Below are positions 44,238-53,620 of a stretch of 64,000 bases of DNA, in pieces. The stretch comes from [Clostridium] celerecrescens 18A. GTDB lineage: Bacteria > Bacillota > Clostridia > Lachnospirales > Lachnospiraceae. Positions within the stretch are counted from its first letter, which is position 1, and the number at the start of each line of letters is the position of its first letter. The stretch spans positions 868,001-932,000 of the forward strand of contig NZ_PGET01000001.1 of assembly GCF_002797975.1 (NCBI RefSeq), in the 5' to 3' direction. Both the position numbers and the translations under genes were made by a program. Under the pieces are notes generated by a model. The model searched no databases. It was given only the letters and a program-made list of their open reading frames with translations, and was not told where the DNA came from.

Positions 44238-46736
44238 ATGAAAAAAAATGTGGACAAACAAAAAAAGTATTATTTTTCGGGCAGGCTCAAAAGGCAGCTT
44301 AATCAAATATCACATCACTCCTTAACGATCGTGGAAGCACCTTCCGGTTTTGGAAAGACTACGGCCGTCAGAGAGTATTTGAAAGAGAACCTATCCCATA
44401 ATGCCTGTGAATATTGGTATACCTGTTTGGGCGAGTCTGTTTCTGTGGCCTGGTTGGGAATCTGTGAGTTGTTCTCCAATGTAAATGTAAAAGTAGCTGA
44501 TGACCTAAAAAACCTGAAGATGCCCACTATGGATACATTATTTTATATGACATCATATCTCAGAGATTTTAGCTGCCAAACGGAAACCTATTTAGTAGTG
44601 GATAACTACCAGCTTGTTAATTGCGATATTCCTCGTGAGTTAATAAGTGTTTTTTCCATGCATGGAAATCCCAAGCTACATATGATATTCATTACTCAAC
44701 AATTGGAAGCTAAGCAGCAAATTTCAATTCATAATAATAATATACATACCATTAATGCATCTGCTTTCTTATTTGATAGGGAGGATACCGTCAGATTGTT
44801 TCGAATGGAAGGTATCCGTCTCACCGATGATGAGTTGAAAAAAATATTAATGAGCACTGAAGGCTGGGTATCCGCCATTCGTCTGCAAATCAAAAACTTT
44901 TTAGAAATAGGTTTTTTTGATCTTACCACCACTGATATTGGGCAGCTTGTGGAAAAAGCCATTTGGAATAGGCTTACGCCGGAAGAGAAAGCTTTTTTTT
45001 TATTAGTTTCGGTTCTGGACAGTTTTACGATACGTCAGGCGGCTATTATGTTGAATCAGGAGATCCTGCCTGAAAAAATTGATGAACTTCTCAAGAACAA
45101 CGACTTCATAAGATACCTACCAGATAAGTGTATGTACAGCATGCACAGCATTCTCCAAGATTATCTCCGAGATCGGTTTTATAATCAGATGCCTGCGGAT
45201 TATCAAAATCAAACATTTCGTAAAGCTGGAGTATCCTGTACCGCCATATTACAGTACTATTCAGCTGCCGAGTTTTTTTATAAAATCAAAGATTTTGACG
45301 CTATTCTATCTTTACCTTTTAGCCGTGAATACTTATATAAACATAAAGGAAAGAATCTATCGGTTTTTATAATCACGATAGTCAATGAATGCCCGGAAGA
45401 GATATTATGTAAATATCCTCTTACCATGATTGTCTTCGGATACTATACAATTTTAGACGGACAGACTGAAACTTACCGAAAGTTGTGCAGTCTGCTTCGC
45501 ATAGCAGTTCGATGCGATTCGGATTTCGATCGGGAGTCATTACGGAAAATAAGAGGCGAATACACCCTCCTAGTAACTCTGGGAGAATTCAATGATATTT
45601 CCAAAGTGAACAAGGGCCATGAGACAGCTCTGAAAATTTTGGGTAAACCATCTATAATGATTAAGTCTGATATTCCAATGCTATTTGCTACTACCTCTGT
45701 TCTAAATATGTTCTGGAGAGAATCCGGTGAACTAGAAAATGAGCTGCAGCAAATAGACATAGGCGCTCACTTATATCACAAGATAGGCCAAGGACATGGA
45801 ATCGGCTACAACACCGTCATGCGTGCAGAGGCTTTGCTCATGCGTGGCGAGGATAACGAAGCTGAAATTCTGTGTCATAAGGCCCTCTATGAAGCTCGCA
45901 GTTATTATCAGACTGATATGTGCATCTGTGCAGAATTAGTTCTTGCCCGCATTGCTATCCTACGTGGAGAGGTGAAAGGTTATTTTACCGCAATAAAAAA
46001 TATGCAAGATTATGCTAAGGCAGATTCCAATTTATATGTTCTACATATGGTAGAATACTGCATGTCGATCATAGGTCTTTTATTGGGTATTAAATATTAT
46101 GTTGCACCATGGCTTTATGATATGGAGAGTATAAAAAACGTGTTGTATGCACCTGTTATACCGCACGCACAAATACTTTACCTAAATCTTTTGCTTATGG
46201 AAAATAGGTATCCTGAGTTTTATGGTATTTCCCAGCTTATTCCAGACAAATCAAAAAACGCAAATGAAAACATTAAATATATGATGCCACAAGTATATTA
46301 TCTAAAGTTTCTTGCTATAGCAAAATATAATAACGGAGATCGATTCGCAGCTCAAGAATATCTTAAGCAAGCTCTTTCTATTGCGATGCCCGATAAGATT
46401 TATCTTCCGTTTGCTCAAGAAGCGGGTCAATTGAATTCTCTTTTAGATTCCTTAAGGAACTCAGTATCCGATAAAGATGGTATAAATGCTATAATAAAAC
46501 TTGGTAGACGACAAGAAAGGGGAATGAAAATCATTAAAAAGGCTATAAACTCAGATAAATCTCCGCTGACACCAAGAGAAAGAGAGATCGCCCAGCTTGC
46601 AAGGGATAGATTAAGCGCAAGGGAGATAGCTGGCAAGCTGTATATATCCGAAACAACTGTCAGAACAATCCTTAGAAGTGTATACAGCAAACTTGACATT
46701 CATTCAAGAACTGAGTTAGTTACTAAACAATTCTGA
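44238..46736 (+). CDS. MalT-like (LAL) LuxR-family regulator
   Basis: The 832-residue protein has an N-terminal NTPase with P-loop VEAPSGFGKTTAV (about 31-43), a long helical repeat region likely of TPR type (about 350-740), and a C-terminal LuxR HTH (about 770-830, LTPREREIAQLARDRLSAREIAGKLYISETTVRTI). LAL proteins are large ATP-dependent activators with unknown inducers. GGAGG precedes ATG 44238. A decayed copy of its 3' end lies upstream at 42948. Its targets may be the chemosensory genes downstream, but that is inference. Confidence 0.9.
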   Translation: MKKNVDKQKKYYFSGRLKRQLNQISHHSLTIVEAPSGFGKTTAVREYLKENLSHNACEYWYTCLGESVSVAWLGICELFSNVNVKVADDLKNLKMPTMDTLFYMTSYLRDFSCQTETYLVVDNYQLVNCDIPRELISVFSMHGNPKLHMIFITQQLEAKQQISIHNNNIHTINASAFLFDREDTVRLFRMEGIRLTDDELKKILMSTEGWVSAIRLQIKNFLEIGFFDLTTTDIGQLVEKAIWNRLTPEEKAFFLLVSVLDSFTIRQAAIMLNQEILPEKIDELLKNNDFIRYLPDKCMYSMHSILQDYLRDRFYNQMPADYQNQTFRKAGVSCTAILQYYSAAEFFYKIKDFDAILSLPFSREYLYKHKGKNLSVFIITIVNECPEEILCKYPLTMIVFGYYTILDGQTETYRKLCSLLRIAVRCDSDFDRESLRKIRGEYTLLVTLGEFNDISKVNKGHETALKILGKPSIMIKSDIPMLFATTSVLNMFWRESGELENELQQIDIGAHLYHKIGQGHGIGYNTVMRAEALLMRGEDNEAEILCHKALYEARSYYQTDMCICAELVLARIAILRGEVKGYFTAIKNMQDYAKADSNLYVLHMVEYCMSIIGLLLGIKYYVAPWLYDMESIKNVLYAPVIPHAQILYLNLLLMENRYPEFYGISQLIPDKSKNANENIKYMMPQVYYLKFLAIAKYNNGDRFAAQEYLKQALSIAMPDKIYLPFAQEAGQLNSLLDSLRNSVSDKDGINAIIKLGRRQERGMKIIKKAINSDKSPLTPREREIAQLARDRLSAREIAGKLYISETTVRTILRSVYSKLDIHSRTELVTKQF

Positions 46737-46902
46737 CAAAAAAATGCAAAATACTACATAATTGAGTATAGATAAAAAAATAATTTGCTGTATTCTTAAG
46801 GCAGATTATTTTTTATATTTAGATATGGTTTTGAGTTTAATATAACCTATAAATATACTAAATAGCATTTTGTAACATAACAATTTTAAAGGAGGAGGAA
46901 GC

Positions 46903-46980
46903 TTGGATAAAGAATTTTTAAGCGAGCTAATGCTGGATATATTCATAATAGAAAGGGGGATGGGGTATACCCTGCTGTGA
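46903..46980 (+). CDS. Possible 25-residue small protein with strong ribosome site
   Basis: AAAGGAGGAGG lies directly upstream of a TTG that opens a 25-codon frame (LDKEFLSELMLDIFIIERGM and onward). It may be the start of a deleted gene whose ribosome site survives, or a small peptide. No homology recognised. Confidence 0.3.
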   Translation: MDKEFLSELMLDIFIIERGMGYTLL

Positions 46981-47067
46981 GTCGGTAGTACCAGTCTGAT
47001 CCTCGATATCGCCTAAACTAAATTTCTCATTTCAAGAAAGACTAACGATTAGAAGTCAAGTATCAAA

Positions 47068-47217
47068 ATGAGGAATGAGGAAAAATCGATTAATATGGCG
47101 TCCTATAGCATAGACAAACAAACATGTGTCAGATGTGCATCTGCAATCTGCGCAGAACAAATATACAAAGAGACTGTGGTTGGAGCCTCCTACAAACCAC
47201 GAGTGGTAGGTAAATAA
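47068..47217 (+). pseudogene. Short Cys-rich frame resembling a ferredoxin fragment
   Basis: A 49-codon frame encodes IDKQTCVRCASAICAEQIYK, like the start of a 4Fe-4S ferredoxin domain (C-x2-C-x4-C) but without the fourth Cys. There is no convincing ribosome site. It is read as a remnant; it could also be chance. Confidence 0.3.
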
Positions 47218-47248
47218 AACCAATCCACAGTATGAAGAGTATAGCACA

Positions 47249-47266
47249 AGTCCCTGGAGAGGGACT
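47249..47266 (+). other. Perfect hairpin upstream of the MCP gene
   Basis: AGTCCCT/AGGGACT (7 bp, GGAG loop) lies 38 nt before ATG 47304. It could pair away or mimic a ribosome site in the leader. Function unknown. Confidence 0.4.
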
Positions 47267-47303
47267 AAGAAATACTACTATTTAATAATACGAGGTAAAT
47301 AAG

Positions 47304-49139
47304 ATGAATTGGTTTTATAATTTAAAGGTATCTGTAAAGATGTTAATAGGCTTTATTGTAGTAGCTTTTATCGCAGGCATGATAGGCGTAGTTGGCATAA
47401 TTAACATAAGTAATATAACCAACAAGTGCGAAGACATGTATGCAAGGCATGCTGTAAACCTTAGTCAATTGATTACAATCGCTGAGAGGTACCAGATGAC
47501 GAGGTCCGATTTAAAAGATCTGATTATACTTACAGATGATGAATCAATGAATAAAACGGTTGAAAAATTAAACGACGATTATGAAGTTTTAACTGAATAC
47601 TTAAAGGAATTTGAAAAACTAATTAAAGACTCAAGAATTATAGAGAAGTATGACTATCTGATTAATTTGTTAACTAATGATTTCGTTGCATATAAGGACC
47701 AAATGATACAGTTAACTCAATCAAACCAAAATGATCAGGCATATATTATAATGACTTCTGAGGGAGCTGAAATAAATAATAAGGTTGCAGGAGCTATGGA
47801 AGAATTAATTAGATTAAAAATAGAAATGGTGAAGGATGCATCAGAAGACAATACAGCTTTATCAAAAACATCTACAGTTACAATGATTATATTAATAATT
47901 TTTGGTGTGATCATTTCAGTCATACTCGGTATCTTTATTTCCGGTAGCATAAGCAGACCTGTTAAGAAACTGGCTGAAGCAGCTGATAAACTTGCTCAGG
48001 GTGATGTAAATGTAAATGTTGAAGCGACTACCAGAGATGAAATCGGTTATCTTATGGAATCATTTAGCCATATGATAGAAAATATTCGAGGTCAGGCTTT
48101 TACTGCTGAGAAAATAGCTGCCGGAGACCTGACTGTTGACGTCACTATAAAATCAGAAAATGATCTGCTTGGTAAAAAGCTTTATGAGCTGGTTGAAAAA
48201 AATAATGAAGTGTTAGCTAGCATTAGTGCCGCATCAGAACAGGTAGCATCAGGCGCTAAGCAGATTTCTGACTCCAGTATGGCTCTTTCCCAAGGCGCAA
48301 CAGAGCAAGCCAGTTCTATTGAACAACTTACTGCTTCGATAGAAGAAATATCGGCTCAAACAAAAAATAATGCCGAACATGCAAATGATGCGAATGGTTT
48401 GGCTTCAACTGCGAGGGTAAATGCGGAACGAGGCAATGAGCAAATGAAGGAGATGCTCAAGGCAATGCATGATATCAATGATTCTTCTGCCAATATCGCC
48501 AAGATTATCAAGGTCATTGATGAAATCGCATTCCAGACCAACCTATTGGCTCTCAATGCCGCAGTAGAAGCAGCAAGGGCAGGACAGCACGGGAAAGGCT
48601 TTGCAGTCGTTGCAGAAGAAGTGAGAAACCTGGCGGCGCGCTCAGCGAATGCAGCGAAAGAAACCACCGATATGATCGAGAATTCCATAAGGAAAGCGGA
48701 AGGTGGAACCCAAATTGCAAATGAAACGGCTAATGCACTCGCCGAGATTGTAGAAGTTGTTGAGAGAGTTGCAAGTTTGGTTAATGGCATTGCTGTGTCT
48801 TCCAATGAACAAGCGACAGGTATTGCACAGATCAACCAAGGAGTGATGCAGATATCGCAAGTAGTTCAGACCAACTCGGCAACTTCTGAGGAAAGTGCGG
48901 CTTCCAGTGAGGAATTGGCTAGTCAGGCGGAACTCCTGAAAGAGCAGGTGGGCAGATTTAAACTGAAAAAAGAGAACCGGCCTTTATCCTATAGGGGTTT
49001 GGAGGACATTAATCCTGAGGTTTTACGGATGCTTGACACCATGAATAAAAATAAAAAGTTCAATGAAGATGGGGGTACAGAGGCAGTCGCCGGTTCTAGG
49101 AAAATAGCATTAAGTGATAGTGAATTCGGAAAGTATTGA
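47304..49139 (+). CDS. Methyl-accepting chemotaxis protein with four-helix-bundle sensor
   Basis: The 611-residue protein has a helix at 11-33, a 4HB_MCP-type extracytoplasmic sensor (about 35-190), a helix near 192-214, HAMP (about 215-267) and a signalling domain with the MCP tip ([22 protein letters not shown]). It signals through CheW to a CheA kinase. It leads a module with cheW, cheR and cheB, yet no cheA is adjacent. The last 40 residues are a flexible tail without a CheR-tether motif. Confidence 0.93.
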   Translation: MNWFYNLKVSVKMLIGFIVVAFIAGMIGVVGIINISNITNKCEDMYARHAVNLSQLITIAERYQMTRSDLKDLIILTDDESMNKTVEKLNDDYEVLTEYLKEFEKLIKDSRIIEKYDYLINLLTNDFVAYKDQMIQLTQSNQNDQAYIIMTSEGAEINNKVAGAMEELIRLKIEMVKDASEDNTALSKTSTVTMIILIIFGVIISVILGIFISGSISRPVKKLAEAADKLAQGDVNVNVEATTRDEIGYLMESFSHMIENIRGQAFTAEKIAAGDLTVDVTIKSENDLLGKKLYELVEKNNEVLASISAASEQVASGAKQISDSSMALSQGATEQASSIEQLTASIEEISAQTKNNAEHANDANGLASTARVNAERGNEQMKEMLKAMHDINDSSANIAKIIKVIDEIAFQTNLLALNAAVEAARAGQHGKGFAVVAEEVRNLAARSANAAKETTDMIENSIRKAEGGTQIANETANALAEIVEVVERVASLVNGIAVSSNEQATGIAQINQGVMQISQVVQTNSATSEESAASSEELASQAELLKEQVGRFKLKKENRPLSYRGLEDINPEVLRMLDTMNKNKKFNEDGGTEAVAGSRKIALSDSEFGKY

Positions 49140-49238
49140 TGGTGAAAGACAGTTAAAAAAGAGATTGTTATAGACTTTATAAGGCTGGAAAGAGAGACGG
49201 GAGACCCTCTTTCCACTTTATAAGAAAGGGGTATTCGA

Positions 49239-49736
49239 ATGGCACAGATAGATGTTCTAGAATTAATGGAGCAAGAAGATACTCAGAAAGGTAAGTTTCT
49301 CACCTTTTCCATGGGAAGCGAGATGTATGGGATCGAAATCCAATATGTCATTGAGATTATTGGTATTCAGGCTATTACTGAAGTGCCGGAACTACCGGAG
49401 TATATTAAGGGAATTATTAATTTGAGGGGAAAAATTATACCTGTTATGGATGTAAGACTTAGATTTTATAAGCCTTTTATGGAGTATAACGATAGGACCT
49501 GCATTATAGTAATTGATATCGATGACACCTATATTGGACTAATCGTCGACAGCGTTTCAGAAGTGCTTTCGATACCGGAGGGTGAGATTGTCGATCCACC
49601 AGAGGTTAATAAAACCGGCAACAGGTACATAAAAGGCATAGGTAAGGTTGATAACGAAATGAAGCTAATCCTTGACTGTTATAGATTACTTAATGATAGA
49701 GATAAAGAAAAATTAGACAATTCTCTATTGGATTGA
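49239..49736 (+). CDS. cheW: Chemotaxis coupling protein CheW
   Basis: The 165-residue protein is a single CheW SH3-like domain (about 15-155, with LPEYIKGIINLRGKIIPVMD near residue 55). It links receptors to the CheA kinase. AAAGGGG precedes ATG 49239, about 100 nt after the MCP gene. Confidence 0.94.
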   Translation: MAQIDVLELMEQEDTQKGKFLTFSMGSEMYGIEIQYVIEIIGIQAITEVPELPEYIKGIINLRGKIIPVMDVRLRFYKPFMEYNDRTCIIVIDIDDTYIGLIVDSVSEVLSIPEGEIVDPPEVNKTGNRYIKGIGKVDNEMKLILDCYRLLNDRDKEKLDNSLLD

Positions 49737-49863
49737 TTAGTGATAAACAATAAGTTTGATGGAATTTGGGCTGTAGAGCCTCGTATAGAATTATTTATGA
49801 TGGAAAATGACAAAAATGAGCTTTTTTATTAGATAAGGCTTGAAGCCGGAAAGGCGGTGAGAT

Positions 49864-50679
49864 ATGGTTAGCATTACAGAAAAAGAGTTTAAGCAATTTG
49901 CCCAATACGTTAAAACCAACTATGGTATCAATTTGAGTGAGGAAAAGCAGACACTGGTGTCCGGAAGGCTTAACAGTGTGCTTCTAAGCAAGAATTTTAA
50001 AAGTTTAACCGAGTATTTGAACTATGTTGAATCTGACAAGACAGGGCAGGCGGTTGTTACACTCATTGACAAAATCGCCACCAATCACACCTTCTTCATG
50101 CGGGAGGCAGATCATTTTGAATATTTCAGAGATAAAATACTCCCATATCTTACGAGAATTGTTAAGGACAAGGATTTGCGGATTTGGAGTGCAGCATGCT
50201 CCTCGGGGGAAGAACCTTATACCCTGGCGATGATTATTGATGAATTTTTCGGCAAGGAAAAAATGTTGTGGGATGCAAAAATATTAGCCACTGATATCTC
50301 CAATAATGTTCTTGAAACTGCAAAAAAAGGTGTGTACAGCAAAGATAGAATTTCGGCTTTGCCGGCGTCTTGGAGGTTGAATTATTTTAAAGAGATTGAC
50401 GCTGAAAATACCATCTTGACTGATAATATCAGGAATGAAGTGATATATCGAAAGCTTAATTTGATGGATTCTGTATTCCCGTTTAGACAGAAGTTCCATA
50501 TAATCTTTTGCAGGAATGTAATGATTTATTTCGATAATAAGACGAAAAATGAATTGGTTGAAAAGCTGTATGACAAGACTGAATATGGTGGTTACTTGTT
50601 TATAGGGCATTCCGAGTCATTAAATCATGATTTCGCCCGGTATAAATACATTATGCCAGCCGTCTACAGAAAGGAGTAG
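49864..50679 (+). CDS. cheR: Chemotaxis protein methyltransferase CheR
   Basis: The 271-residue protein has the CheR N-terminal helical domain (1-75) and a SAM-dependent methyltransferase domain with RIWSAACSSGEEPYTLAM (about 102-119) and IIFCRNVMIYFD (about 213-224). It methylates glutamates of chemoreceptors. It lies 6 nt from cheB. Confidence 0.95.
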   Translation: MVSITEKEFKQFAQYVKTNYGINLSEEKQTLVSGRLNSVLLSKNFKSLTEYLNYVESDKTGQAVVTLIDKIATNHTFFMREADHFEYFRDKILPYLTRIVKDKDLRIWSAACSSGEEPYTLAMIIDEFFGKEKMLWDAKILATDISNNVLETAKKGVYSKDRISALPASWRLNYFKEIDAENTILTDNIRNEVIYRKLNLMDSVFPFRQKFHIIFCRNVMIYFDNKTKNELVEKLYDKTEYGGYLFIGHSESLNHDFARYKYIMPAVYRKE

Positions 50680-50685
50680 GTGTAT

Positions 50686-51711
50686 ATGGAGAACCGGAAA
50701 AAGATTAGGGTATTGATAGTTGATGATAGCATGATGTCTCGTGAAGTTATAAGAAGAGGGATTTCATCTGACCCATTGATTGAAGTCGTGGCTTTAGCAG
50801 GAGACCCATTTGAGGCTAGAGATAAAATTCTTAAGTTCCATCCTGATGTGATCACCTGTGATGTAGAAATGCCCAGGATGAATGGAATTGAATTTGTGCG
50901 CAGGCTGTTACCCCAATACTTTGTTCCTATTGTTATGGTCACAACAGTCAGTGATGCAGTTTTTGAGGCAATGGAAGCGGGAGCAATCGATTTTGTTGCA
51001 AAACCTGATATTCAATCGCCAAAAGGGGTCGAAGAATTCATCTGTGATTTGGTTAAGAGAATAAAGACTGCTTCAACTGTCAAGAATGCATTGCCCGAAA
51101 AGGAAAATGTTACATTAAAAGTGCCAGGTAATATGATACTTGGTGTTGACAATATTATTGCCATTGGTGCCTCCACCGGGGGCACAGAAGCTATATATAG
51201 TATACTCCGTTCCCTACCCCCTACTATTCCTGGAATTGTGATTGCACAGCATATTCCGCCAGTTTTTTCAAAGATGTTCGCTGAAAGATTGGACACCCAA
51301 ACCTCTTTGAAGGTCAAAGAGGCTGAGACCGGGGATTATGTAGATCAGGGTACGGTGCTCATTGCCCCGGGAGACAGGCACATGAGGATTAAAAGAGTCG
51401 GAAGAAGATATCAGGTAGAGTGCTTTTACGGGGACAAAGTCAACGGACATTGCCCCTCAGTGGACGTCCTGTTCGAGTCGGTAGCGAAAGAAGCGAGCGG
51501 AAGTGCCGTAGGGATTTTACTGACAGGGATGGGACATGATGGAGCAAAAGGACTTTTAGCCATGCGTTGCAAAGGCTACAGAACCATCGGTCAGGACGAA
51601 GCGTCGTCAATTGTGTACGGAATGCCAAAGGTAGCCTTTGATATAGGGGCTGTGGAAATACAGGCTGCATTGGGCTGCATACCCCAAGTGTTGCTTAATT
51701 TGATCAGTTAG
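50686..51711 (+). CDS. cheB: Chemotaxis methylesterase CheB
   Basis: The 341-residue protein has a receiver domain with D59 (TCDVEMPRMNG) and a C-terminal esterase domain. The catalytic Ser is in IGASTGGTEA (about 165), a His in AQHIPPVF and an Asp in GMGHDGAKG. ATG 50686 is chosen because AAGGAG lies 9 nt upstream. It demethylates receptors after phosphorylation by CheA, which must be encoded elsewhere. Confidence 0.95.
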   Translation: MENRKKIRVLIVDDSMMSREVIRRGISSDPLIEVVALAGDPFEARDKILKFHPDVITCDVEMPRMNGIEFVRRLLPQYFVPIVMVTTVSDAVFEAMEAGAIDFVAKPDIQSPKGVEEFICDLVKRIKTASTVKNALPEKENVTLKVPGNMILGVDNIIAIGASTGGTEAIYSILRSLPPTIPGIVIAQHIPPVFSKMFAERLDTQTSLKVKEAETGDYVDQGTVLIAPGDRHMRIKRVGRRYQVECFYGDKVNGHCPSVDVLFESVAKEASGSAVGILLTGMGHDGAKGLLAMRCKGYRTIGQDEASSIVYGMPKVAFDIGAVEIQAALGCIPQVLLNLIS

Positions 51712-51720
51712 GTTATTATG

Positions 51721-51873
51721 ATGGAGTTGGTTGCGGGATTGGGAATACATCGTACTGACAGAGAAGATGACAGCAAACGTACTTTCGCTTTAGCATCCTG
51801 CATAGGGGAAATATGCGAAAGATACATTTCTCATGATGTTATCTATTGCCATCGTAAGGTTATGCTGAATTAA
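51721..51873 (+). pseudogene. Truncated cheD
   Basis: A 50-codon frame begins MELVAGLGIHRTDREDDSKR then TFALASCIGE. This matches the N-terminus of CheD receptor deamidases, which usually show an ALGSCVG-type motif here. After about 30 residues the sequence departs from CheD and stops; CheD is about 160 residues with a catalytic Cys/His pair. The Cys of the SC motif is present but the His region is lost. The position right after cheB fits a cheB-cheD order. Confidence 0.6.
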
Positions 51874-51875
51874 GT

Positions 51876-52217
51876 TTGGGCGAATTGTACACGATGATTC
51901 AATCTGGTGCCCCTAGTGCGTCAAAAGATAATACGTTGCAAAATATGCTAAAAATGCAAACTGAAACATTGCTTCCGCGATACCAACAAGAAGTCGAGTA
52001 TTCAAAGGCATACACAGACGCTTTAAAGGATATTCCATCTGAATACAAAGACAAAATTGAAAGCAGTGGAGTAGATATTGAAGCTTTACCTGGTGATCTG
52101 GCTGAAAAGATTCAAAAAGCAATAAATGCTAATGAAAAGTTAAAATCTTCTGAAAAACAATTAGCATTTAAATTAATTCATAAACGTAGAGTCGGCTTTT
52201 ATGTCGGCTCTTTTTGA
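51876..52217 (+). pseudogene. Unrecognised fragment next to the cheD break
   Basis: About 113 codons encode a charged helical sequence (KMQTETLLPRYQQEVEYSKA and onward). The frame has no proper start or ribosome site and runs through the terminator hairpin at 52188, so the true ends are lost. I do not recognise the family. It lies between the cheD remnant and a Tn916-type xis, so it may derive from an integrative element. Confidence 0.4.
52188..52215 (+). terminator. Intrinsic terminator before xis
   Basis: AGAGTCGGC/GTCGGCTCT (52188-52196 with 52203-52211, two wobbles, 6-nt loop) is followed by TTTTT. Confidence 0.7.
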
Positions 52218-52238
52218 GTATGATTAAATTGAAGGGAC

Positions 52239-52451
52239 GTGATTTTTATAGACAAAACTAAGGAAATACCAATTTGGCAAAAATCTAATTTAACAGTAGA
52301 AGAAGCTGCTGTCTATTCCGGGAAGGGAGTTAACAAGATACGTCAATTATCTGACAATGAGGATTGTAAGTTTGTATTATGGGTAGGAAGTAAGCGGTTA
52401 ATTAAAAGAAGACTATTTGATACGTATATCGAAAGACAATATTCTATATAA
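52239..52451 (+). CDS. xis: Tn916-type excisionase
   Basis: The 70-residue protein contains IPIWQKSNLTVEEAAVYSGK, then GVNKIRQLSDN and a KRLIKRRLFDTYI end. These are the layout and length of Tn916-family Xis. It would bind element ends and direct excision with the integrase. A GTG start with GAAGGGA upstream is likely. The integrase immediately downstream is broken, so the protein is probably no longer functional in its original role. Confidence 0.8.
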   Translation: MIFIDKTKEIPIWQKSNLTVEEAAVYSGKGVNKIRQLSDNEDCKFVLWVGSKRLIKRRLFDTYIERQYSI

Positions 52452-52531
52452 AGTTTAGTTGATAATATGAGCTTGTATGTGGTAAAATCGTTATCATACC
52501 AAAGGCTCTTTTTAATAAAGGAGCGAACAAT

Positions 52532-52783
52532 ATGGCAACAAAAAGAAAAAACAATAAAGGAAGAGTATTAAAGGAAGAGTATTAAAAGAAGAGTATTAAA
52601 AGAAGGTGAAAGCTTCAGGAGTGATGAGAGGTATCAATATCGCTTTAATCTTGGAGATGGGAAATGCACGTTATATATGCTAATACACTATCGGAGTTGC
52701 GCGAGAAAGAAGGGGCAATACAAAGAAAGGGGAATAATGGGGTGCATGAAACGTCAACTTATATTAAGCATTTAGAAGTATAA
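52532..52783 (+). pseudogene. Tn916-type integrase N-terminal fragment, disrupted
   Basis: The frame begins MATKRKNNKGRVLKE, then a 14-bp unit is present three times (52560-52601) and creates a stop. Restoring one unit gives VLKEGESFRSDERYQYRF; after a frameshift near 52660, YANTLSELREKEGAIQRKGN follows. These match the DNA-arm-binding N-terminus of Tn916-family tyrosine integrases. The catalytic domain is absent: the fragment ends by 52783, about 60 nt before tcdA. It marks an ICE scar. Confidence 0.75.
52560..52601 (+). repeat. Triplicated 14-bp unit disrupting the integrase gene
   Basis: GAAGAGTATTAAA plus one base starts at 52560, 52574 and 52588. Since 14 is not a multiple of 3, each extra copy shifts the frame. 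Confidence 0.9.
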
Positions 52784-52845
52784 TAATTGAAGTGCTTTTT
52801 ATTCCTACTAAATTGATAGTAAATTAAAGAAAGAGGTAGAATCAA

Positions 52846-53616
52846 TTGTTAAACCAGTTTTCAAGAACCCAGTTGTTATTGGGTGAAGATGCCATGGAAA
52901 AATTGCTGAGTGCAAAGGTTGCTGTTTTTGGTATCGGCGGCGTAGGCGGATATGTGGTAGAAGCCTTGGTAAGAAGCGGAGTCCGTTCCTTTGTACTAGT
53001 TGATGATGATAAGGTTTGTCTTACTAATTTAAACAGGCAGATCATAGCCACCAGAAAAACGGTAGGCAAATATAAAGTTGAAGTAATGAAGGACAGAATA
53101 TTGGAAATCAATCCGGATGCCGAAGTGGAAATGCACCAGTGCTTCTACTTGCCGGAAAATGCGGATGATTTTGATTTTAAAAATTATGATTATGTAGTGG
53201 ATGCAGTTGATACTGTAACTGCAAAGCTTGAACTGATCATGCGGGCAAAAGAGGCAGGCGTTCCGGTCATCAGCTGTATGGGCGCAGGCAATAAACTGGA
53301 CCCTACAAAATTTCAGGTTGCGGACATTTATAAAACCACCATGTGTCCCCTGGCAAAGGTCATGCGCAGAGAGCTTAAGAAAAGGGGTGTAAAGAAGCTT
53401 AAGGTTGTTTTTTCCACAGAAAAGCCAACAAGGCCTCTGGAGGATATGTCCATCAGCTGCAGGACAAACTGTATCTGCCCGCCTGGAGCCAAACATAAGT
53501 GCACGGAACGGAGAGATATTCCCGGAAGCGTGGCCTTTGTTCCTTCTGTAGCAGGGCTTATCATAGCCGGAGAAGTCATCAAGGATCTGTCTCTAAATGG
53601 AAAGATGGGGAGGTAA
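52846..53616 (+). CDS. tcdA: tRNA threonylcarbamoyladenosine dehydratase
   Basis: The 256-residue E1-like protein has the ATP-binding GIGGVGGYVVEAL (about 27-39), DDDKV, NLNRQ and a C-terminal region with CRTNCICPPGAKHKC, typical of TcdA/YgdL. It converts t6A37 to its cyclic form in tRNAs at the expense of ATP. A TTG start at 52846 has AAAGAGG upstream. It lies 4 nt from a sulfurtransferase-fusion gene, suggesting a tRNA-modification operon. Confidence 0.92.
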   Translation: MLNQFSRTQLLLGEDAMEKLLSAKVAVFGIGGVGGYVVEALVRSGVRSFVLVDDDKVCLTNLNRQIIATRKTVGKYKVEVMKDRILEINPDAEVEMHQCFYLPENADDFDFKNYDYVVDAVDTVTAKLELIMRAKEAGVPVISCMGAGNKLDPTKFQVADIYKTTMCPLAKVMRRELKKRGVKKLKVVFSTEKPTRPLEDMSISCRTNCICPPGAKHKCTERRDIPGSVAFVPSVAGLIIAGEVIKDLSLNGKMGR

Positions 53617-53620
53617 TCAC

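Larger units (their letters stand above)
46737..47303. other. Intergenic region with remnants between the LuxR and MCP genes
   Basis: This AT-rich 567-bp stretch contains a 25-codon frame with a very strong ribosome site (46903), a short Cys-rich frame (47068) and a hairpin before the MCP gene (47249). No full gene is seen. It looks like deletion scar tissue. Confidence 0.5.

Noticed and set aside
44052..44306. Minus-strand frame of 84 codons between the LytTR and LuxR genes
   Set aside because: It overlaps the start and ribosome site of the LuxR gene and has no clear ribosome site of its own. The part from 44052 to 44220 has protein-like composition and could be an old remnant, but nothing is recognised.
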